A DNA stretch of 64,000 nt, from assembly GCF_013409865.1 (NCBI RefSeq), contig NZ_JACCBM010000001.1, forward strand, positions 3,348,001 to 3,412,000, read 5' to 3'. Positions 9,228 to 18,585 of this stretch are shown in pieces (within the stretch, counting starts at the first letter, position 1; each line of letters begins with the position of its first letter). This stretch comes from Herbiconiux flava (GTDB lineage: Bacteria; Actinomycetota; Actinomycetes; Actinomycetales; Microbacteriaceae). The notes beneath the pieces were generated by a model. The model made no database searches, was not told the DNA's origin, and saw nothing but the letters and a program-made list of their open reading frames with translations. A program made the position numbers and the translations under genes.

Positions 9228-9267
9228 CCGCGACGAGGGAGGCCTTGGGAACTAGGACTCGTCGCGG
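9228..9267 (-). promoter_or_regulatory. Attenuator hairpin of the leuCD leader
   Basis: A perfect 10-bp inverted repeat (CCGCGACGAG at 9258-9267 on the minus strand, pairing with CTCGTCGCGG at 9228-9237) with a 20-nt loop. The 5' arm lies inside the codons for CRDE of the leader peptide and the leader stop codon sits in the loop. A ribosome stalled at the Leu codons would therefore decide whether this stem forms. There is no T-run after the stem, so the outcome could be Rho-type termination or control of leuC translation rather than a classic terminator. Confidence 0.65.
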
Positions 9268-9296
9268 CAGCTAAGAAGGAGCAGACCGAACAGCAC
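9252..9296 (-). CDS. Leucine-rich leader peptide upstream of leuC
   Basis: A 14-residue reading frame starting with GTG at 9296: V-L-F-G-L-L-L-L-S-C-R-D-E-S, then TAG. Five of the 13 codons after the start are Leu, including two consecutive CTT codons, which are rare in DNA of this composition. A TACGAT -10 box ends 6 nt before the GTG, so the message would begin at the start codon itself and be leaderless. The 3' codons overlap the attenuator stem. This arrangement is the standard design of ribosome-mediated attenuation for leucine genes. It is too short for ordinary gene calling. Confidence 0.7.
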   Translation of the reverse strand: MLFGLLLLSCRDES

Positions 9297-9302
9297 GCCA
9301 CG

Positions 9303-9308
9303 ATCGTA
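9303..9308 (-). promoter_or_regulatory. -10 box of the leu leader transcript
   Basis: TACGAT on the minus strand, 6 nt before the leader-peptide GTG. It lies just beyond the stop codon (9325) of the upstream cell-wall-binding gene. Only a weak -35 (CTGAGG, 9323-9328) is seen, at a shorter than ideal distance. Confidence 0.5.
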
Positions 9309-9324
9309 CCACCGCCCCCGCCCC

Positions 9325-10629
9325 TCAGCGGAGGTGCGCCGCGAGCGCCGCTTCGACCGCCGGAGAGATCACGGACGAGCCTCCGACAACGACGATCCGG
9401 TTCGGATTGAAGGCGTCCAGGGCGTCGGCGATTACAGCGGGGATCGACTCACGCGCCACGAGCAGCACCGGCGCTCGGTTGTGGCCGGCGACCGGGGCCG
9501 CCGCGAGTGCGTCCGGAAAGTTGTCACCCGCCGCGACGTACACCGTGTCCACGTCGGCGGGCTCAAATGAGTCGAGCATCAGTGCGGCCGACACGGCGTA
9601 CCGGTCTGCTCCTATGACTCGGGAGACCGCCGGAGCCAGCTTCTTCAGCTCGTCCACTACAGACGGTGCGATAGCAGCCTCTCCCCCGATTACTACGATT
9701 GCGTTCGGCTCCAGCCTGGTCAGCGCCTCTTTCACGGGTTCGGGCAGTCCGGTCCTGCGGGTCAGAAGGACGGGACTCTCGAGAGCATCCGTGGTCGCGG
9801 TTGCCGAGAGCGCGTCCGGGAAGTTCTCGCCCGACGCGACGTAGACCACCGAGCGGTAGGGGGCGAACGTGCGCCGGGACACCTCGGCCGACACAGCGAA
9901 CCGGTCGCTGCCACCCATCCGAGTCACCTCGGCGGCTCCGTAACCTCTTAGGGCCGTCTCGACCGATGCCGACACAGCGCGCTCTCCACCGACGATGACG
10001 ATCCGTTGTGCGTTCAGGCGCCGCAGCGCAGCATCGGTCTCCGACGGGATAGTCGATCCGGTCACGAGCAGGATCGGACCGCTCCGCCCACCAGCCGCGG
10101 AGGACGCCGACAGTGCATCGGGGTAGGTCACGCCGGACGCGACGTAGACCGTGTCGATCTGCGACGTGAACTCCGACGCCGAGAGGTCGGCCGCCGTCGC
10201 GAACCGATCTGCGCCCCCGATTCTCTCGACAGACGATTCGACTGTGATTGTCACAGTGGCCGCCGCAATCTCGCAGAGGTGCGTCGTCGGCGACGCGAGA
10301 CAGTACGTGAACGAGTCGGTACCGACGAAGGATTCCTCCGGACGGTAGGTGAAAGCGCCATACACATTCGCATTCATACCTCCGTTGGCGACGTGCAAGA
10401 GCAACGCGATCTCGGAGTTCGCCGGCACATCCACATCATTGGCCAGCACTCCCTTCTCAGCGCCGACCGAGAGGACGCCCTGGGCCAGGACGGAATAGGC
10501 GTCATCGACCGGGATCGGAGCGGCGGCCTGGGCAGGCGTGGCCATCGTCGGCACGACGATTGCCACTGCCACGAGCACCAGACTCACGGCAACAGCTTTC
10601 ATCAGCTGGTGCTTCGGAGTTATGAGCAT
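9325..10629 (-). CDS. Secreted cell-wall-binding repeat 2 protein with N-terminal Ig/cadherin-like domain
   Basis: A 434-residue exported protein. After a signal peptide ending near AQAAAP comes a bacterial Ig/cadherin-type domain (VDDAYSVL, GVLANDVD, TYRPEESFVGTDSFTY; about residues 40-130). Three cell-wall-binding type 2 repeats follow. Each starts with a R(I/M/V)xGADRY/F motif (RIGGADRFA, RMGGSDRFA, RVIGADRYA) and contains VYVASGxxFPDALSA and an IVIVGGE strand. These repeats bind cell-wall carbohydrate, so the protein is likely held on the surface. Start: the ATG at 10629 lies 5 nt after a perfect TATAAT box, which suggests a leaderless message. An internal ATG at 10602 (MKAVAVS) would give a more usual signal peptide. 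Confidence 0.8.
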   Translation of the reverse strand: MLITPKHQLMKAVAVSLVLVAVAIVVPTMATPAQAAAPIPVDDAYSVLAQGVLSVGAEKGVLANDVDVPANSEIALLLHVANGGMNANVYGAFTYRPEESFVGTDSFTYCLASPTTHLCEIAAATVTITVESSVERIGGADRFATAADLSASEFTSQIDTVYVASGVTYPDALSASSAAGGRSGPILLVTGSTIPSETDAALRRLNAQRIVIVGGERAVSASVETALRGYGAAEVTRMGGSDRFAVSAEVSRRTFAPYRSVVYVASGENFPDALSATATTDALESPVLLTRRTGLPEPVKEALTRLEPNAIVVIGGEAAIAPSVVDELKKLAPAVSRVIGADRYAVSAALMLDSFEPADVDTVYVAAGDNFPDALAAAPVAGHNRAPVLLVARESIPAVIADALDAFNPNRIVVVGGSSVISPAVEAALAAHLR

Positions 10630-10634
10630 GTCTC

Positions 10635-10640
10635 ATTATA
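10635..10640 (-). promoter_or_regulatory. Consensus -10 box (TATAAT) of the cell-wall-binding gene
   Basis: A perfect TATAAT on the minus strand 5 nt before the ATG at 10629 and 20 bp after the terC stop. It supports separate transcription from terC, probably without a 5' leader. No convincing -35 is seen. Confidence 0.5.
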
Positions 10641-10660
10641 GAGACGGGGGCGACGAGAAG

Positions 10661-11680
10661 CTAGTGGTCGGACTCGGGGTCGGCGGCCGCCTTCAGCTCC
10701 TCTTTCACCGAGACGCCGCGGCGGCGCATCACGATCAGGGAGGCGATCGTCGCGACCGCCATCGAGAGGATGATGACCGCCAGCGAGGTCCAGGTGTCGA
10801 TCTCGGGGATCCACTCGATCGGGTGGCCGCCGTTGATGAAGAACACCTCGTTCGCGTGCAGCGCGTGGAAGACGAGCTTGACGCCGATAAAGGCGAGGAT
10901 GAACGCGATGCCGTACTTGAGGTAGATGAGCCGGTCGAGCAGCCCGCCGAGCAGGAAGTACAGCTGGCGGAGGCCCATCAGCGCGAAGACGTTCGCGGTG
11001 AAGACGATGAACGGGCTCTGCGTGATGCCGAAGATGGCCGGGATCGAGTCGAGTGCGAACAGCAGGTCGGTGGAGCCGAGCGCGATGAACACGATCAGCA
11101 TCGGCGTGAAGACCTTCTTGCCGTCGATCACCGTGCGCACCTTGGCGCCGTCGAAGTCGGGGGCGATGCTCATCCGCTTGCGGAGGAAGGTGACGAGGCC
11201 GTTCTCGCCGTCACCCTCGTCCTCCTTGCCGAAGGCCTGCCGGAACGCGGTGACCAGGAGGAACGCGCCGAAGATGTAGAAGATCCAGCTCAGCGACTCG
11301 ATCAGCTGCGCGCCGATCAGGATGAAGATGCCGCGGAGCACCAGGGCGATGATGATGCCCACCATCAGCGCTTCCTGCTGGTACTTCCTCGGCACGTTGA
11401 AGCGCGCCATGATGATGACGAAGACGAACAGGTTGTCGATCGACAGGCTGTACTCCGTCAGCCAGCCGGCCAGGAACTGACCCGCCGGCTCGCCGCCGGC
11501 GAAGACGAGCATCAGCGCCGCGAAGACCAGCGCGAGCGCCACGTAGAACACGACCCAGAGCGTCGCCTCCTTGAACGAGGGCACGTGCGGACGCTTGAAC
11601 GCGATCAGCAGATCGGCGGCGAGGATCAGCACGAGCACCACGAGCGAGGTGATCTCGAAGGCGATGGGGAGTTCTAGCAC
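10661..11680 (-). CDS. TerC-family integral membrane protein, probable manganese exporter
   Basis: A 339-residue protein with about eight to nine membrane helices and the TerC hallmark acidic motifs LSIDNLFVFVII (about residue 80) and FALDSIPAIFGI (about residue 212). A charged cytoplasmic loop (GKEDEGDGENG) lies in between. TerC/Alx/MeeF-type proteins export Mn2+ or help metallate secreted enzymes. The upstream yybP-ykoY riboswitch, which senses Mn2+, supports that role here. The GTG start at 11680 follows GAGAGG with 5 nt spacing. The C-terminus is short and charged. Confidence 0.88.
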   Translation of the reverse strand: MLELPIAFEITSLVVLVLILAADLLIAFKRPHVPSFKEATLWVVFYVALALVFAALMLVFAGGEPAGQFLAGWLTEYSLSIDNLFVFVIIMARFNVPRKYQQEALMVGIIIALVLRGIFILIGAQLIESLSWIFYIFGAFLLVTAFRQAFGKEDEGDGENGLVTFLRKRMSIAPDFDGAKVRTVIDGKKVFTPMLIVFIALGSTDLLFALDSIPAIFGITQSPFIVFTANVFALMGLRQLYFLLGGLLDRLIYLKYGIAFILAFIGVKLVFHALHANEVFFINGGHPIEWIPEIDTWTSLAVIILSMAVATIASLIVMRRRGVSVKEELKAAADPESDH

Positions 11681-11717
11681 GGGGGCCTCTCGACAGCGGC
11701 GCCCTCTTCAGGGCAGC

Positions 11718-11837
11718 ACGATGACCGAAAGTCTCTCCCGTGCAGGCCGCCGTGGCAACCGCACCGCTCCCCCGGGCACACGTCGGAGTGGGCCGTGATG
11801 ACGATGACAGCGAGGTGGGATACTCCCCTTCCCTGCA
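11718..11837 (-). promoter_or_regulatory. yybP-ykoY (Mn2+) riboswitch ahead of terC
   Basis: On the minus strand the 140 bp between the padR stop and terC carry the two most conserved blocks of this RNA family in the right order: AAGGGGAGTA (11821-11830) and GGGAGAGACTTTC (11727-11739). Paired GC-rich arms and CGTCATCACGGCCC lie in between. A small hairpin, GCCCT-gaag-AGGGC (11701-11714), follows just before the GAGAGG ribosome site of terC and may be part of the expression platform. The family binds Mn2+ and often precedes terC-type genes; the control mode here (translation or termination) is inferred only. Confidence 0.85.
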
Positions 11838-11840
11838 ATG

Positions 11841-12431
11841 CTACTGCCGGCGGCCGAGCTCCTCGCGCACCTCGAGACGCACCTGGGCGAGGCGCTCGCG
11901 CAGCCGGCCGATCAGCGCGGGGTCGATGCCTTTGGCCGAGGCCTTGCGGAGGTCGGTGCGCAGCTGCTGGCGGAACTCCGTCAGCGCCACGTCGGCGTCA
12001 CGCAGAGCCTCCGCCGACTCGGCGCGGGAGCCGGCGGGCGGCGTGCGGGCCTCCCGCTTGGCCGAGGCCAGCTCGGCCTTGAGGCTCTTCATGGCCTGGT
12101 CGACACCCGAACGCACCTCGTCGGCCAGCCGGCGAACCGAGTCGGAGAGGTCGGACTCGATGTCGGCCAGCTCGCCGCGGCGGCTCTCGAGCTCGGCCCG
12201 GCCGGCGTCGGTGATGGAGTAGACGGTCTTGCGGCCGTCGGCGGTCTTCGTGACGAGTCCCTCGTCCTCCAGCTTCGCCAGGCGCGGGTAGATGGTGCCG
12301 GCGCTCGGGCTGTAGGTGCCGCCGAAGCGGTCGGCGAGCGCCTGGATCAGCTCGTAGCCGTGCTTGGGCGACTCCTCGAGCAGGTTCAGCAAATAGAGGC
12401 GGAGGTGGCCGTGGCCGAACACGGGGCTCAT
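11841..12431 (-). CDS. PadR-family transcriptional regulator
   Basis: A 196-residue winged-helix regulator: HGHLRLYLLNLLEESPKHGYELIQAL (helices 1-2), FGGTYSPSAGTIYPRLAKLEDEG (recognition helix region, residues 38-60), then the wing ending YSITDAGRAEL. A long charged helical C-terminal half (about residues 85-196) is typical for PadR dimerisation. The ATG at 12431 overlaps the stop of the DUF4097 gene (ATGA), so the two are coupled. It probably represses its own operon through the repeated CGCGATATA sites around the upstream promoter. Confidence 0.9.
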   Translation of the reverse strand: MSPVFGHGHLRLYLLNLLEESPKHGYELIQALADRFGGTYSPSAGTIYPRLAKLEDEGLVTKTADGRKTVYSITDAGRAELESRRGELADIESDLSDSVRRLADEVRSGVDQAMKSLKAELASAKREARTPPAGSRAESAEALRDADVALTEFRQQLRTDLRKASAKGIDPALIGRLRERLAQVRLEVREELGRRQ

Positions 12432-13324
12432 ACCGAGGCCTCGGCATCCGAGGGGGTGTCCGCCGTGCTGTCCGGCGTGCCGTCCGAGGGGGCGGATGCG
12501 CGAGCCGAGCCCTCGGCGGAGTCCGCCGTCCCGCGGTACAGCACCGTGATGTCGCCCGACACGGAGTTCGCCCGGAACTCGGTCCAACTGCCGTCGAGCT
12601 CGCCGGTCTGGCCGTTGTAGCCGCCGCCTCGCGGCCCCTTGATCGTGTTCGGGCCGAGCTGGAGCGTGCCCGACACGGAGTTCACGTTGTAGCGCGCGGC
12701 GGTCGACGCGTCGAGGCGCACGGTGAGGTCGCCCGAGACGGTGTTGTTCTCGATGGCGGTGGGCACCCCGGTGGAGTCGACGAAGACCTCTCCCGAGACG
12801 CCGTCGGCCGAGAAGCGGCGGATCTCCCCCGCCGCCGCGATGTCTCCGGAGACGGTGTGGGCGCTGACGAGACCGACGTGGTCGCGGATCGAGATCTCGC
12901 CCGAGACCGTGTTGACGTCGAGGTCGCCGTGCACCGCGTCGATGACGACGTCGCCCGTGACCGTGCTGATCCGCGCATCCGTCACCAGGCCCGAGATGAG
13001 CGCCGAGGCCGAGATGACCCCGAACTTCAGCGCCGCGTCGCGCGGCACCATGATGCTGATGTCGGCCTTGGCGTTGCCGCGCCACGACTTGAAGACCTCG
13101 ACGAAGTTGTCCCAGCGCAGCTGCGGGTGGTCGATCCCGAGGCGGTCGCCGTCGATCGAGACCTTCAGGTCTTTGCCCGAGACGGAGTGCACCTCGATGC
13201 GGGCGCCCGGCTCGTCGTGGCCGATGATGTCGACCTGCCCGCCGATGAGGCCCACCTTGAGCGAGCGCACCAGCTCGATGTCGATGACTTTCGGACCGGT
13301 GACGATCCATTTCTCCAAGACCAC
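12428..13324 (-). CDS. DUF4097-family beta-helix/adhesin-like protein
   Basis: A 298-residue protein without signal peptide. About residues 25-255 are a chain of short beta-strand repeats built on a VSGDI/L pattern (HSVSGKDL, STVTGDVV, NTVSGEIS, HTVSGDIA, DGVSGEVF, NTVSGDLT, NSVSGTLQ, NSVSGDIT). This is the signature of DUF4097, which folds as a right-handed beta structure. The C-terminal 30 residues are Ser/Thr/Asp-rich and disordered. DUF4097 genes are commonly paired with a PadR regulator, as here. Molecular function is not known; a role in sensing or responding to envelope stress is a guess from context. Confidence 0.8.
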   Translation of the reverse strand: MVLEKWIVTGPKVIDIELVRSLKVGLIGGQVDIIGHDEPGARIEVHSVSGKDLKVSIDGDRLGIDHPQLRWDNFVEVFKSWRGNAKADISIMVPRDAALKFGVISASALISGLVTDARISTVTGDVVIDAVHGDLDVNTVSGEISIRDHVGLVSAHTVSGDIAAAGEIRRFSADGVSGEVFVDSTGVPTAIENNTVSGDLTVRLDASTAARYNVNSVSGTLQLGPNTIKGPRGGGYNGQTGELDGSWTEFRANSVSGDITVLYRGTADSAEGSARASAPSDGTPDSTADTPSDAEASV

Positions 13325-13340
13325 GATGTTCTCCTGCCTC

Positions 13341-13408
13341 GCGCTATATCGCGTGTTCGGAGATCAAGCTATAGCTCGAACCGTTGCGAAGTCAAGATAT
13401 ATCGCGAG
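13341..13408 (-). promoter_or_regulatory. Promoter and probable PadR operator of the DUF4097-padR operon
   Basis: On the minus strand TTGACT (13390-13395) and TATAGC (13368-13373) are separated by 16 bp. The -10 is embedded in a perfect palindrome AGCTATAGCT (13367-13376). Near-identical CGCGATATA blocks lie on both sides: CGCGATATATC upstream (about 13397-13407) and CGCGATATAGC downstream (about 13343-13353). Flanking AT-palindromic repeats around a promoter, next to a padR gene, suggest autoregulation. Confidence 0.6.
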
Positions 13409-13423
13409 CGGCCCAGGCAAGGC

Positions 13424-14152
13424 TCAGGCGGCCCCGTGCTCGGCGAGGAACGGCATCGGGTCGTACCGCACGCCGTCGGCCCCGTAGAGCTCGAAGTGAC
13501 AGTGCTCGGTGGTCGCGTTGCCTGTGCGCCCCGTGAGGCCGATCACCTGGCCCGCCGCGACGGTGTCGCCGACCCCGACCGTGAGCGAGGAGTCCTGGAA
13601 GTGCATGTACATGCTGCACACGGCGACGCCTGCCACCTTGTGCGCGATGGACAGGTAGACACCGCCGGTGCCCCCGTTGCCCGAAGCGGCGATGACGACG
13701 CCGTCGGCTATCGCGTGCACCGGCACGCCCGGCCCGTTCAGCATGTCGACGCCCTTGTGGAAGCCTTCGGCACGCGGGCCGAACGGGTCGGACATGCGGT
13801 AGCCGTCGGGGTAGACCGGCGAGAACGCGGCCGACTCGACCGCCGCGTCGGCCCCGGCCTGGCACTGCGCTCCCCCGTAGCCGCCCTGGTTCGACGAGAC
13901 CGCCGCGGGCTTCGGGGTGGGGGTCGGCGTCGGCGTGAAGGTGTGCACCACGTAGCCGTCACGGGCGACGGATGCTCCGGCCCCCTCGTCCTCGGAGGAG
14001 AAGCTCTGAGCGGCCCCGGCCTCGGCCGAGAACTGCTGGGGGTCGAAGCTGCCCGCCGAGGTCAGGGAGGCGGCGGGGACGCTCGTGGCCACCGCCACGC
14101 CGACCACGAAGGTCATGGCGAGCACTCCGAGCAGCTGACCCTGGTACTTCAC
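13424..14152 (-). CDS. M23-family (LytM-type) peptidase, secreted or membrane-anchored
   Basis: A 242-residue product with one N-terminal membrane segment (LLGVLAMTFVVGVAVATSV), a Ser/Gly and TPTPTPKP linker, and a C-terminal M23 domain. The zinc ligands are visible as HKGVDM (HxxxD) and HCHFEL (HxH), with the QVIGLTGRTGNAT loop between them. M23 enzymes cut peptide cross-bridges of peptidoglycan. The GTG at 14152 was taken as start because it directly precedes the membrane segment; the frame is open for another 190 nt but upstream sequence is unlike a protein. Divergent from the GH15 gene. Confidence 0.85.
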   Translation of the reverse strand: MKYQGQLLGVLAMTFVVGVAVATSVPAASLTSAGSFDPQQFSAEAGAAQSFSSEDEGAGASVARDGYVVHTFTPTPTPTPKPAAVSSNQGGYGGAQCQAGADAAVESAAFSPVYPDGYRMSDPFGPRAEGFHKGVDMLNGPGVPVHAIADGVVIAASGNGGTGGVYLSIAHKVAGVAVCSMYMHFQDSSLTVGVGDTVAAGQVIGLTGRTGNATTEHCHFELYGADGVRYDPMPFLAEHGAA

Positions 14153-14217
14153 CGGCCCTATTGTCCTTGGCGGCCGGGGTGAGCACAACCGGGGGCGCGA
14201 CAGGGCAGAATCGGCAC

Positions 14218-15982
<1,765 letters not shown>

Positions 15983-15999
<17 letters not shown>

Positions 16000-16050
16000 G
16001 GCCCGGCCACCGCCGTGCGTCAGGGCCCGGCCACCGCCGTGCGTTCGGGC
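15983..16050 (+). repeat. 24-bp tandem repeat across the GH15 stop codon (2.8 copies)
   Basis: Units start at 15983, 16007 and 16031, each beginning CCACCGCCGTGCG and containing AGGGCCCGG. The first unit encodes the last residues of the GH15 protein and its TAG stop; the other copies are non-coding. Confidence 0.85.
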
Positions 16051-16106
16051 ACTGTTCACCGCCGCGCAACCGCGGGCCCCGGGACCACGGGCGTAGACCA
16101 GGGGGC

Positions 16107-17282
16107 ATGGATGCACTCGTGCCCGTACTGCTCGTCATCGTGGTGGCCCTGGTGTTCGACTTCACCAACGGCTTCCACGACACCGCCAACGCCATGGCGA
16201 CCTCGGTCGCCACGGGAGCGCTGAAACCGAAGGTCGCCGTGACGATCTCGGCCGTGCTCAACCTCGTGGGCGCGTTCCTGTCGACCGAGGTGGCGAAGAC
16301 CATCTCGGGCGGCATCATCAACGAGGGCGACAACGGCCTCGAGATCACCCCGATCATGATCTTCGCCGGGCTCGTCGGGGCGGTGCTCTGGAACCTGACG
16401 ACCTGGTACCTCGGTCTGCCGTCGAGCTCCACGCACGCGCTGTTCGGCGGGCTGATCGGCGCCGCCGTGATCGGTGCGGGGTTCGGCGCCGTGAACTTCT
16501 CCGTGGTGCTGACCAACGTCGTCGTGCCGGCCCTGCTCTCGCCGCTCGTCGCGGGGGTCGTGGCGCTCGTGGCGACGTTCGCGGCGTACCGCCTCACGAA
16601 GCAGGCGACGGCACGCGGCTCCGACACCGGGTTCCGGCACGGGCAGACGGTGTCGGCCTCGCTGGTCTCGCTCGCGCACGGCACCAACGACGCCCAGAAG
16701 ACGATGGGCGTGATCACCCTCACCCTGATCGCCGCCGGCTACCAGGACTCGGGCTCCGGCCCGCAGTTCTGGGTGATCGCCGGCTGCGGCCTCGCGATCG
16801 CGCTCGGCACCTACCTCGGCGGCTGGCGCATCATGCGCACGGTCGGCAAGCGGATCACCGACATCCAGGCGCCGCAGGGCTTCGCGGCGGAGACCAGCTC
16901 GGCGGCGACCATCCTCGTCTCCTCGCACCTCGGCTTCGCGCTCTCCACCACGCAGGTCACCTCGGGTGCCGTCGTCGGCGCCGGGCTCGGCCGGAAGCTG
17001 GCCTCGGTGCACTGGGGCGTCGTCGGGCGCATCGCGATCGCCTGGACCGTGACCCTGCCGGCCGCCGCCCTGGTGGGCGGGCTTGCCGCCTGGGCCGCGT
17101 CGTCGAGCGTGCTGGGGCTCGGGATCGTCATCGTGCTGGCGCTGGCCGCCGGGGTGACGCTGTATCTGCTGTCGCGGCGTCATCCGGTGACGCACGACAC
17201 CGTGAACGACGAGCCGGAGCCCGCGACCGCGGGAGCCCGGGCGGGCGCCGTCGGCGCCGGCGACCAGGAAGGGGCACGCTGA
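16107..17282 (+). CDS. PiT-family inorganic phosphate permease
   Basis: Low-affinity phosphate (metal-phosphate) symporter in the cytoplasmic membrane. The 391-residue protein has two PiT signature repeats: DFTNGFHDTANAMATSVATG near residue 17 and LAHGTNDAQKTMG near residue 194, with about ten membrane helices. The ATG at 16107 starts MDALVPVLLV directly before the first helix. The last 30 residues are hydrophilic. Its TGA overlaps the ATG of the next small membrane protein by one base. Confidence 0.92.
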   Translation: MDALVPVLLVIVVALVFDFTNGFHDTANAMATSVATGALKPKVAVTISAVLNLVGAFLSTEVAKTISGGIINEGDNGLEITPIMIFAGLVGAVLWNLTTWYLGLPSSSTHALFGGLIGAAVIGAGFGAVNFSVVLTNVVVPALLSPLVAGVVALVATFAAYRLTKQATARGSDTGFRHGQTVSASLVSLAHGTNDAQKTMGVITLTLIAAGYQDSGSGPQFWVIAGCGLAIALGTYLGGWRIMRTVGKRITDIQAPQGFAAETSSAATILVSSHLGFALSTTQVTSGAVVGAGLGRKLASVHWGVVGRIAIAWTVTLPAAALVGGLAAWAASSSVLGLGIVIVLALAAGVTLYLLSRRHPVTHDTVNDEPEPATAGARAGAVGAGDQEGAR

Positions 17283-17515
17283 TGGAGGGCTTTCTCGGAG
17301 TGGACTGGGGCGCCTTCGTGGTGGTGTTCCTCGTGGCGTTCACCGCGAGCATCCTGGTGGTGGGGTCGTACGCCGTGGGGCTGCGGCTGCTGTCGACCGG
17401 GGCGTCGGTGAAGGAGCGGCCGCTGCCCGCGACGGCCGGAGCGATCGTGTGCTTCGCCATCGGGGTGGCGGCGGTGCTCTACGGGCTGTGGCTGATCGTC
17501 CCCCAGTTCCACTGA
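17282..17515 (+). CDS. Small two-helix membrane protein following the phosphate permease
   Basis: A 77-residue protein with two hydrophobic segments (about residues 10-32 and 50-72) joined by a short basic loop (GASVKERP). It is joined to the PiT permease gene by a TGATG overlap, so it is made from the same message and may be an accessory subunit. No family was recognised. Confidence 0.7.
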   Translation: MEGFLGVDWGAFVVVFLVAFTASILVVGSYAVGLRLLSTGASVKERPLPATAGAIVCFAIGVAAVLYGLWLIVPQFH

Positions 17516-17558
17516 GGCAGCGGCCGCACGGGCCTCGAGTGCGATTAGGCTCGATCCG

Positions 17559-18053
17559 ATGCAGGCACTCACCGAGGCTCAGATCCGCGAGTCGTTCACC
17601 AACATCACCGAACTCGAGCTCGAGCGCATGACGCTGCCGGGTCTGCACGAGATCGTCTGGGAGGACCGCGAGTTCCTCGGCTGGCGGGATGTGCACGCCA
17701 TCCACCGCGGCTACATCGTCTACTGGCGGGCGGGGCGGCCCATCGGACTGCTGATCAAGGCGGCCGGGTCGCACACCCGCCCGGGCATCTCGGCGATGTG
17801 CACCCTGTGCCGCACCCCGCGTCCCGGCGTGCAGGTCACGCTGTTCACGGCGCCGCGCGCCGGGCAGGCCGGTATCGACGGGTCGACGGTCGGCACCTAC
17901 ATCTGCAGCGACCTGGGCTGCTCGAACCTGATCCGCATCGTGCCGCCGAAGTCGGCGATGCAGCCCGATCCCGACGCGCTGATCGCGGCGCGGGCCGAGG
18001 GGCTGACCACGCGGCTCGAGTCCTTCACGCAGAGCGTGCTGCGCGTCGGCTGA
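17559..18053 (+). CDS. FBP-domain protein (EF-G-binding, FusB-like C-terminal zinc finger)
   Basis: A 164-residue protein resembling the C-terminal treble-clef domain of FusB-type EF-G-binding proteins. It has four probable zinc cysteines in MCTLC (about residue 80) and YICSDLGC (about residue 115). In staphylococci this fold binds EF-G and gives fusidic acid resistance. The actinobacterial stand-alone form has not been assigned a function that I can cite. A TAGGCT box 7 nt before the ATG suggests leaderless transcription. Confidence 0.75.
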   Translation: MQALTEAQIRESFTNITELELERMTLPGLHEIVWEDREFLGWRDVHAIHRGYIVYWRAGRPIGLLIKAAGSHTRPGISAMCTLCRTPRPGVQVTLFTAPRAGQAGIDGSTVGTYICSDLGCSNLIRIVPPKSAMQPDPDALIAARAEGLTTRLESFTQSVLRVG

Positions 18054-18094
18054 GCCGGGCCGCCGGGTCGTCGGCTGAGCCGGGCTGCCGGGTT
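18045..18094 (+). repeat. 25-bp direct repeat (2 copies) at the FBP stop codon
   Basis: GTCGGCTGAGCCGGGC at 18045 is repeated at 18070 with one C/T change in each 25-bp unit. The TGA stop (18051-18053) is inside the first unit and a matching TGA is in the second. Confidence 0.85.
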
Positions 18095-18103
18095 CAGGAT
18101 GCT

Positions 18104-18331
18104 CTAGCCGTCGTTCTCGACGATGGTGTCCTCGTCGGTCGAGGCCGCCTCGGGGTCGTCTCCCGGCTCGGGCTCGTCGGCCACGGTCGGGTCGACGCCG
18201 GAGGGCACGGCGTCGGTCGTGGGGCCGTTGCCCACCATGCCCTCGCCGTCGGGGTATCCGGAGTAGTCGGGGTACTCGATGTCGCTGAGGTCGACGGACG
18301 CGGGGTCGACGGGCTCGTTCTTGTCGGTCAT
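18104..18331 (-). CDS. Small acidic protein of unknown function
   Basis: A 75-residue, strongly acidic, low-complexity product (MTDKNEPVDP start; PEPGDDPEA near the C-terminus) without Cys or hydrophobic segments, so probably disordered. The ATG at 18331 has a TGGGGG sequence just upstream. A perfect hairpin that can end the tRNA-Glu transcript lies between it and the tRNA. It resembles in style the 56-residue acidic protein at 23827. Confidence 0.5.
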   Translation of the reverse strand: MTDKNEPVDPASVDLSDIEYPDYSGYPDGEGMVGNGPTTDAVPSGVDPTVADEPEPGDDPEAASTDEDTIVENDG

Positions 18332-18398
18332 GCCCCCAGTCAACACCTCCCCGGCGAGGGCTGGAAGTGCAGGGGCTCGGTCGTGCCCGGGTACAGCA

Positions 18399-18438
18399 GA
18401 AGCCCCCGGTCTGCGCTCGCGCACATTCCGGGGGCTTC
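18399..18438 (-). terminator. Hairpin after tRNA-Glu
   Basis: Perfect 11-bp stem GAAGCCCCCGG / CCGGGGGCTTC (arms 18399-18409 and 18428-18438) with an 18-nt loop, 10 bp beyond the 3' end of the tRNA. There is no strong T-run on either strand, as is common in actinobacteria. Confidence 0.7.
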
Positions 18439-18447
18439 GTGATGCTG

Positions 18448-18520
18448 TGACCCCAGCGGGATTTGAACCCGCGTTACCGCCGTGAGAGGGCGACGTCCTA
18501 GGCCGCTAAACGATGGGGCC
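18448..18520 (-). tRNA. tRNA-Glu (anticodon CTC)
   Basis: A 73-nt cloverleaf on the minus strand. The acceptor stem GGCCCCA pairs with TGGGGTC, discriminator A, D-arm TTTAGCGGCCTAGGAC, anticodon stem CGCCC-TCTCACG-GGCG region with anticodon CTC, and T-loop GGTTCAAATCC. CCA is not encoded. Confidence 0.95.
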
Positions 18521-18585
18521 GTTTTTGCAACTCCACGAGTATGCCATACGAAAGCGGCACGCTCAAATCGAGCCCCGTCGGCGCG

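Noticed and set aside
10538..11677. 379-codon plus-strand frame opposite terC
   Set aside because: Asp/Glu/Arg/His-rich mirror of a membrane protein gene, as expected for the reverse strand of hydrophobic codons in GC-rich DNA.
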